Positions 57,800-64,000 of a DNA stretch of 64,000 bases are shown here, piece by piece. How positions within the stretch are numbered: the first letter of the stretch is position 1; every line of letters begins with the position of its first letter. The DNA is from Paralvinella palmiformis (lineage: Eukaryota; Annelida; Polychaeta; Terebellida; Alvinellidae). The position numbers and the translations under genes were made by a program. The stretch is from assembly GCA_025642065.1 (NCBI GenBank), contig JAODUP010000026.1:1592501-1656500 (forward strand), written 5' to 3'. A model generated the notes under the pieces. It worked only from the letters and a program-made list of their open reading frames with translations. It was not told the DNA's origin and did no database searches.

Positions 57800-58366
57800 C
57801 AGACGCCAAACATCCGAGGACGTTCAAATGTTATGTAGTTCTGACGCATTTAATAATGGAGTATGTTCTTAAAAATATTACGCCGACCTATCGCAGAATT
57901 CAGCAACTTGGCTTGCATTTTTCTCTAAACCCAATAACACTTGTTGTCTGATGTTCACACATTGTACTCCATATGTAAAAACGGGTCGTACAGCCATATC
58001 CCATAAATAAGCAGTACCATCAACATTCGTACCATTCCTAGACAGGCCTACCGCCTTCCAAAACATAATAGGCATTTCTGCACGATTTGATACGTTTATC
58101 GACGTGGGTATTTGGCTTAGCATATGATAAATCTAGCCCACTGTAGTTTACATGATCACTCTCAAAGAGATGCACGTCGTTCGAAAACCATCGTGTCCGT
58201 AGCAGAATATGATATTTTCCAAAGATAGTGCAATCTGTTTTACAGGGATTAAAACATAAGTCGTGGCATGTATTTGTATTGATAATAGGAAAGTTACTTT
58301 TATATGTATTGCCACATAAGTCACCAGAGATACATTGTTCTTGTAGGTGAAGTTTAGTTAATAAAA
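57800..58366 (-). pseudogene. LINE reverse-transcriptase C-terminal fragment
   Basis: The minus strand encodes CHDLCFNPCKTDCTIFGK, then HVDKRIKSCRNAYYVLEG in one frame and YLWDMAVRPVFTYGVQC in another. This is the order of motifs downstream of the catalytic site in non-LTR RTs. At least one frameshift occurs near 58,060. The upstream (N-terminal) RT part is missing: the fragment ends where the Ty3/gypsy element begins. This family differs from the LINE at 46.5-49.6 kb. Confidence 0.65.
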
Positions 58367-58416
58367 ATCGGCTGGAGATATATGGCAAAACCAGATGTTG
58401 TTCATATAATAATACA
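58367..58416 (+). repeat. 3' end of the 5' LTR (upstream part missing)
   Basis: Ends ..AATACA, followed at once by TGGCACCAGAAACAG (58,417 on), a TGG-starting candidate primer-binding site. Sequence upstream of 58,367 is LINE rather than LTR and does not match the 3' side, so this LTR appears truncated to about 50 bp. Confidence 0.55.
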
Positions 58417-59544
58417 TGGCACCAGAAACAGAAAATAACCCACGAAATATGGATCGGATCAAGCCCCCCAGTCATTTACAATGTACGGGGAATGTTGGGG
58501 GAAGCTGGAGACGTTTTATACAAGCATTTGAACTATATCTGATGGCGATTGCGGCGGATTCTAAAAGTGATAAACAGCGCATTGCCATCTTTCTGACTGT
58601 GGCAGGACAGGAGGCTCTGGAAATCTATAATACCTTCACTTTTACGGATGAAGAGAAGGATAAATATGATTCAGTTCGGGCTAAATTTGAGGCGTATTGT
58701 AAGCTCAAGATAAGCGAAACGTATGAGAGATTTGTGTTTAGAATGAGAATGAAAAAAAACGGATGAACTGTTTGACAATTGGTTGACAGACATTACAAAC
58801 TTGACAAAGAACTGTCATTTTGGAACATTGAGGGAAAGTTTAATTCGTGATCAAATAGTTATCGGAACTAACGATCCAACAGTTCAGGGACGATTGCTCC
58901 GTGAAGCTGAATTAGACCTCCCCAAGGCTATTCAGATATGCAAAGCTACAGAAACAGCAAGTAACCAGTTAAAACTACTCCAGTCTACATCAGATAAACA
59001 TGTTGACTTCGTTAATCAAAATAATACATTCCGCGCAGGTGCTCTGACTAGACCTGCATACAGAAACGGTACCTATCGTGGTCGAGGGCAGATTCAAGTT
59101 GGTGCGCGTGGTGGAACCGTGACACAAGTCAAATGTTACAGCTGTGGGAAAGTACATGAAGCTCGTAACTGCCCAACGCATGGTAAAACATGTCATAAAT
59201 GTGGGAAGTTAAATCACTTTGCAACTGTCTGCAAGGCCTACAGCCCTCAGAAAACAAACAAGATCAAGAAGGTGCATGCTCTTGATGAACAAGAAGTATA
59301 TACAGACACGTTATTTGTTGGAGCCATCAACAATATATCACTGCCAAATGAAACGTTAAACACAGAAAGTGATGACATGCCACTTTTGATCGATTCAATT
59401 GAAGCAGAAAATGACGATGATTGGATTACGCCAATTGAAACGGAAGATGTTATCATCCAATACAAACTGGACACTGGCTCCCAAATGAGCAAAGAAAAGA
59501 ATAATAAAGAACAGTGTCAAATTAGAAGCATATAACAACCCATC
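58416..59544 (+). pseudogene. Retrotransposon gag with CCHC knuckles, plus protease start
   Basis: The N-terminal capsid-like part (SWRRFIQAFELYLMA, RAKFEAYC) is typical of Ty3/gypsy Gag. A run of eight A at 58,752-58,759 throws the frame, so the first part stops at 58,766. The continuation is in another frame from about 58,763. Two zinc knuckles follow near 59,133-59,232 (CYSCGKVHEARNC, CHKCGKLNHFATVC). The protease motif DTGS is at about 59,470. The frame is lost within about 20 codons after it, in an A-rich patch at about 59,490-59,510. Confidence 0.8.
58417..58431 (+). promoter_or_regulatory. Candidate tRNA primer-binding site
   Basis: TGGCACCAGAAACAG directly follows an LTR ending in CA. 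The priming tRNA is not identified. The gag ATG (58,416-58,418) uses the last base of the LTR and the first two of this site. Confidence 0.45.
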
Positions 59545-60622
59545 AATACCGTGTGTAGGAACGACAAGGCTTACCCTCACACTGAAACACAAGACATATA
59601 AAGTTATGTTTGCAGTCGGACACACAAATATCATTGCACTTTTAGGAAAAAATACCTGTATTCACCTGGGATTGGTGAAACGAATATATGCTATAAACAG
59701 TCCAGGAATTAAACAACTGGTCCAGGAATATGATGATGTGTTCAAAGGCATCGGGCGCCTACAGGTGAAACATCACATTGAACTTAAAGAGCAAGTTTCT
59801 CAGGTGGTGGTACATGCGCCACGAAAAGTACCAATCTCATTGCGCAATAGACTGCACAAAGAGTTGAACAAAATTGAAAAACTAAACATTGTGTCTAAAG
59901 TGGATGAGCCTACAGATTGGGTTAATTCACTGGTGATCGTAGAGAAGAAAACTGGTCAACTTAGATTGTGTATTGATCCACGTGACCTAAACAAGAACAT
60001 TAAACGTGAACATTTTCATCTACCAACAAAGACAGAGATTACAGCTGAGATGGCTAGAGCTAAGTTGTTCACTAAGCTAGATGCTTCAAATGGATTCTGG
60101 CAGATTGAGCTGGACAAGCCCAGTGCCATATTATGTACATTCAGTACACCATTTGGACGGTACTGTTTCAACCGACTACCGTTTATTCCATAAAACAGTC
60201 TCGCAAATGTGTGCAGCGATAGATGGCGTGCAGGTGTTCATAGATGACATAATTATCTGGTGCAGAAACAAAGATCAACATGATCAACGTGTCAAAATCT
60301 TCCTGGATCGTATACGAAAACCAGGATTGAAACTAAACAGAAACAAATGCCAATTTCAAGTACAAAGCATCAGCTTTCTTGGAGACAAGCTGACAGCTGA
60401 GGAAATACAACCAGATAATGACAAGGTAACAGATATCAGGGCTATGCCAGCATCAAAAACTATTGATGAACTCCAAACACGCCTTGGTTTGATAAAGTAT
60501 CTAGGCAGGTTTATCCCTAACTTGTCAGCTGAAACAGCAAACATACGTCATTTACTAGAAACAGATGTGGAATTCCGGTGGACATCTACACATGAAGCCG
60601 AGTGGAATTATGTTAAACAAGT
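59184..60622 (+). repeat. Internal tandem duplication, copy A
   Basis: Runs from the second zinc knuckle through protease and RT to the connection with RNase H. It is nearly identical to copy B, with single-base differences such as CCA versus CAA near 59,978 and a few scrambled patches. The 35-bp spacer before copy B contains CCCAACGC, also present just before copy A starts. Confidence 0.9.
59606..60622 (+). pseudogene. Reverse transcriptase, copy A
   Basis: Shows the N-terminal RT block (WVNSLVIVEKKTGQLRLCID), KLDASNGFWQIELD, then FNRLPF. There the frame breaks at a stop (60,191-60,193). RT resumes in another frame with FHKTVSQM, the catalytic FIDD motif (near 60,240) and GRFIPNLSAETANIRHLL. 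A short segment normally found between FNRLPF and the FHK block is missing. Confidence 0.85.
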
Positions 60623-60658
60623 AGTTTTGAATTTCTTTTTTTAATGAATCCCAACGCT

Positions 60659-62054
60659 TAAAACATGTCATAAATGTGGGAAGTTAAATCACTTTGCAAC
60701 TGTCTGCAAGGCCTACAGCCCTCAGAAAACAAACAAGATCAAGAAGGTGCATGCTCTTGATGAACAAGAAGTATATACAGACACGTTATTTGTTGGAGCC
60801 ATCAACAATATATCACTGCCAAATGAAACGTTAAACACAGAAAGTGATGACATGCCACTTTTGATCGATTCAATTGAAGCAGAAAATGACGATGATTGGA
60901 TTACGCCAATTGAAACGGAAGATGTTATCATAAAAAAAAGGGAACTCCCCAAAGAAAAGAAAAATAAAGAACAGTGTCAAATTAGAAGCATATAACAACC
61001 CATCAATACCGTGTGTAGGAACGACAAGGCTTACCCTCACACTGAAACACAAGACATATAAAGTTATGTTTGCAGTCGGACACACAAATATCATTGCACT
61101 TTTAGGAAAAAATACCTGTATTCACCTGGGATTGGTGAAACGAATATATGCTATAAACAGTCCAGGAATTAAACAACTGGTCCAGGAATATGATGATGTG
61201 TTCAAAGGCATCGGGCGCCTACAGGTGAAACATCACATTGAACAAAGAGCAAGTTTCTCGGTGGTTTGGGAGAAAATAAATCTCAGCCAATGACTACAAA
61301 GAGTTGAACAAAATTGAAAAACTAAACATTGTGTCTAAAGTGGATGAGCCTACAGATTGGGTTAATTCACTGGTGATCGTAGAGAAGAAAACTGGTCAAC
61401 TTAGATTGTGTATTGATCAACGTGACCTAAACAAGAACATTAAACGTGAACATTTTCATCTACCAACAAAGACAGAGATTACAGCTGAGATGGCTAGAGC
61501 TAAGTTGTTCACTAAGCTAGATGCTTCAAATGGATTCTGGCAGATTGAGCTGGACAAGCCCAGTGCCATATTATGTACATTCAGTACACCATTTGGACGG
61601 TACTGTTTCAACCGACTACCGTTTATTCCATAAAACAGTCTCGCAAATGTGTGCAGCGATAGATGGCGTGCAGGTGTTCATAGATGACATAATTATCTGG
61701 TGCAGAAACAAAGATCAACATGATCAACGTGTCAAAATCTTCCTGGATCGTATACGAAAACCAGGATTGAAACTAAACAGAAACAAATGCCAATTTCAAG
61801 TACAAAGCATCAGCTTTCTTGGAGACAAGCTGACAGCTGAGGAAATACAACCAGATAATGACAAGGTAACAGATATCAGGGCTATGCCAGCATCAAAAAC
61901 TATTGATGAACTCCAAACACGCCTTGGTTTGATAAAGTATCTAGGCAGGTTTATCCCTAACTTGTCAGCTGAAACAGCAAACATACGTCATTTACTAGAA
62001 ACAGATGTGGAATTCCGGTGGAAATTAAAATAAACCAAATTATGTTAAACAAGT
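60659..62054 (+). repeat. Internal tandem duplication, copy B
   Basis: Matches copy A with three altered patches: about 60,928-60,960 (protease DTGS lost, A-rich replacement), about 61,245-61,295 (start of RT) and about 62,022-62,037. Copy B joins the rest of the element (RNase H, integrase), so it occupies the original downstream context. Confidence 0.9.
61066..62022 (+). pseudogene. Reverse transcriptase, copy B
   Basis: Same order of blocks and the same break after FNRLPF (stop at 61,631-61,633) as copy A. It has an additional rearranged patch near 61,245-61,295 that removes the start of the RT region. FIDD is near 61,680. Confidence 0.85.
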
Positions 62055-62412
62055 GATCGTGTCTGAGCCAGTTCTTAAATTTTACGATCCATCGCTACCG
62101 ACAATGATATCTTCAGACGCGTCCAAAGACGGCATTGGAGCTGTCCTCCTACAAGAACACAGTATCATTTGCATCACGCACACTAACAAGTGCAGAAACA
62201 CATTATGCACAAATAGAAAAAGAAACCCTTGGAATTGCATTTGGATGTGAAAAATTTAGTATATTTATGGCAAAGAAATAATACTCATCGTTATTGCAAG
62301 ACGTAACTTATCAGACTGTCCACCCAGGATCCAAATATTATTACTAAAACTTCAGCCATACACATTTGAACTGATCTTCACGCCTGGCAAACATTTAGTA
62401 TGGGCTGATCTA
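62055..62412 (+). pseudogene. RNase H region with two breaks
   Basis: Begins with SEPVLKFYDPS and [17 protein letters not shown] (an RNase H active-site Asp block). A frameshift or deletion lies near 62,160. A further in-family segment is missing near 62,295-62,310. It ends with the conserved connection LQPYTFELIFTPGKH and ADLLSRA leading into integrase. Confidence 0.8.
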
Positions 62413-63716
62413 TTGTCCCGTGCATCAAACCCAATATCTCGTGAAACTAAAACAGACTATAAACTTTCACAAGTGATGAAACATGTTCTAGATGGGTGGT
62501 CTGACCCATGTGCTCGTTTATGTAAACCATACTACAGTTTTAGTGAAGAAATATCTTTAGAAACTGGTGTACTCCTGAAGGGCCACAGGATAATAGTACC
62601 CTCCTCTATGCAATCATTCATGCTAAGTCGTTTGCATGATGGACATATGGGTATTGAGAAGATAAGACGTACAGCCCGTGAGGTCATGTATTGGCCAAAC
62701 ATGAACAATGATATATCAAACATGATCATGTCCTGTACTCCATGTCAGCGACATCAGAAGTCCCAGCAGAAAGAGCCGATCATACAACATGACCAGACAA
62801 AACCATGGGAGAAGATTGGTATGGATCTATTCCAGCTAGGAAACAAGACATATTTATTAGCAATTGATTACTACTCAAAATACCCAGAAATCGCATTGCT
62901 CACAAACACATCAGACACTGTAATTACACATGTTAAATCCATGTTTGCACGCCATGGAATTCCAGAACAAGTGATCAGTGACAATGGTCCCCAATTCAGC
63001 TCAGAATGCTTTCGTTTGTTTGCAAGAGAATATGGTTTTAGTTACACACCACCAAGCCCAAGATATCCCGAGTCTAATGGTATGGCAGAAAAGGGTGTAG
63101 GAATTGTAAAAAATCTGCTTACTAAGGCCATAGAATTAGGAAACGACCCATATCTTGCACTACTTAGTTACAGATCCTGTCCACTGGCATGTGGATACTC
63201 GCCTGCTGAGTTACTTATGGGAAGAAAACTCCGGAACAAGATTCCCAGATTATCGAACCACATTAATGTATGTGGTGGTGGTGTTGTTAATGCAAATTTT
63301 CAAAATAACACTCGTAGCTATTATAATAAAAGTGCTAAGGAACTTAAACCTCTGAAGCATGGTGATATTGTGCGCATCCAGGATGATAACAACAAGTGTT
63401 GGAGTAGATTGGCACAAGTGGTCAGTTCTTCTGAAAGCCCAAGATCTTATAATGTTATTACTGAGGGTGGGCACGTTTTCCGTAGGAATAGGAGACATCT
63501 CAGGAAGACCCAGGAGCAATTTCATGACAAAGATGATTATGCCTCTCACTCAGATGAGCATATTACAAGTACAACACAACCAACATCCCAAGCAGCAGAT
63601 CCTATTATGCCTGCAGTCACTCACGCTGCTGGTCAGAGACTCTAGAGCAGTCTGTAGCACAGAGACGTAGCTCCCGTCCAGTGAAAGTGCCACAGAGACT
63701 TATTGAACAATTTTGA
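62413..63716 (+). pseudogene. Integrase, largely intact frame
   Basis: HHCC zinc-binding region (HDGHMGIEKI...CTPCQRH), then the catalytic core with MDLFQLGNKTYLLAIDYYSK (Asp), ISDNGPQFSS (Asp) and YPESNGMAEK (Glu), so the DDE triad is present. The C-terminal part (LKHGDIVRIQ) follows. A frameshift at about 63,640 gives a premature stop at 63,643-63,645. The usual terminus (SSRPVKVPQRLIEQF, stop 63,714-63,716) is in another frame. No chromodomain was seen. Confidence 0.85.
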
Positions 63717-64000
63717 TAATGACAATGAAAATCACATGTTGATTAGTTTATTTACTATGTATTATATTGATTGATTACCTTGCATGATATCCAATTATCT
63801 GCTTTTAAAGTTTAAGAATGGTTTTAAATTTTATTTACCAAAATTTTGAAAATTTTACAATTTTAGCATTGCTATGGATAAACTTTGGTCTCTATGTCAT
63901 GATGAAATTACTGAAATATTTCCTAATTAAGATGATTATAAATTGTAGATTTTATTACAACAAATATCGGCTGGAGATATACGGCAAAACCAGATGTTGT
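63717..64000 (+). repeat. 3' non-coding region and start of 3' LTR (cut by window edge)
   Basis: AT-rich, with no strong polypurine tract; TGTTGATTAG near 63,738 is a possible LTR start. The last 34 bp match 58,367-58,400 with one difference (TATAC versus TATAT), fixing this as terminal repeat. Confidence 0.6.

Larger units (their letters stand above)
58367..64000 (+). mobile_element. Ty3/gypsy-like LTR retrotransposon, defective, internally duplicated
   Basis: Order is partial 5' terminal repeat, gag with CCHC knuckles, aspartic protease, RT, RNase H, integrase, then a 3' terminal repeat running off the window. A 34-bp segment (starting ATCGGCTGGAGATATA) at 58,367 recurs at 63,967-64,000. 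The PR-RT-RH-IN order and the FIDD RT motif are Ty3/gypsy features. The copy carries frameshifts or deletions in gag, protease, RT and RNase H and a 1.4 kb tandem duplication, so it cannot be autonomous. It interrupts a LINE fragment on its left. Confidence 0.88.

Noticed and set aside
58038..58475. 145-codon minus-strand open frame as one gene
   Set aside because: A LINE RT fragment joined by chance to antisense of the retrotransposon gag start.

Overview
This is eukaryotic (animal) genomic DNA. Genes have many short exons with GT-AG introns, AT-rich introns, abundant dinucleotide microsatellites, tRNA-derived SINEs, TIR elements, non-LTR retrotransposons and a Ty3/gypsy-type retrotransposon. 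Gene content is conserved bilaterian. The repeat landscape suggests a marine invertebrate, most likely a mollusc or other lophotrochozoan. That placement is inference and no species can be named from the sequence alone.

Layout. 1-7.3 kb is gene-free and repeat-rich, with two SINE heads, a 33-bp minisatellite of about 20 units and many microsatellites. 7.36-13.64 kb (+) is an unrecognised single-pass membrane protein gene. A 61-bp cassette exon decides which of two C-termini is made, one ending in a PDZ-ligand-like ETAI. 15.0-16.4 kb holds two TTAA-flanked DNA elements back to back; one carries a decayed THAP domain, which fits the Kolobok superfamily. 16.49-27.91 kb (-) is ASH2L, the Ash2 subunit of SET1/MLL (COMPASS) H3K4 methyltransferase complexes. 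It has 13 in-phase coding exons (447 codons), but the exons for the last ~115-120 residues were not found.

ASH2L and an AAK1/BMP2K-like kinase (+, coding 34.18-55.98 kb, 17 coding exons, 1,481 aa predicted) appear to diverge from a shared promoter near 27.9-28.15 kb. The kinase has a complete NAK-family catalytic domain, a Gln-rich exon, and a long tail with DPF/NPF-type endocytic motifs. Its introns carry an unclassified TIR element, an hAT-like MITE with clear 8-bp target duplications, and a decayed ~3 kb CR1-like LINE in antisense.

56-58.4 kb is gene-free and ends in a LINE reverse-transcriptase fragment (-) cut by a Ty3/gypsy-like element (58.37 kb to the window edge). That element has gag, protease, RT, RNase H and integrase regions. 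It has several disabling breaks and a 1.4 kb internal tandem duplication spanning protease/RT. Both copies carry the same RT break, so the damage predates the duplication.

Exon coordinates were derived by hand from splice consensus and phase continuity. In all three host genes the exon phases add up without internal stops, which is the main evidence for the models.
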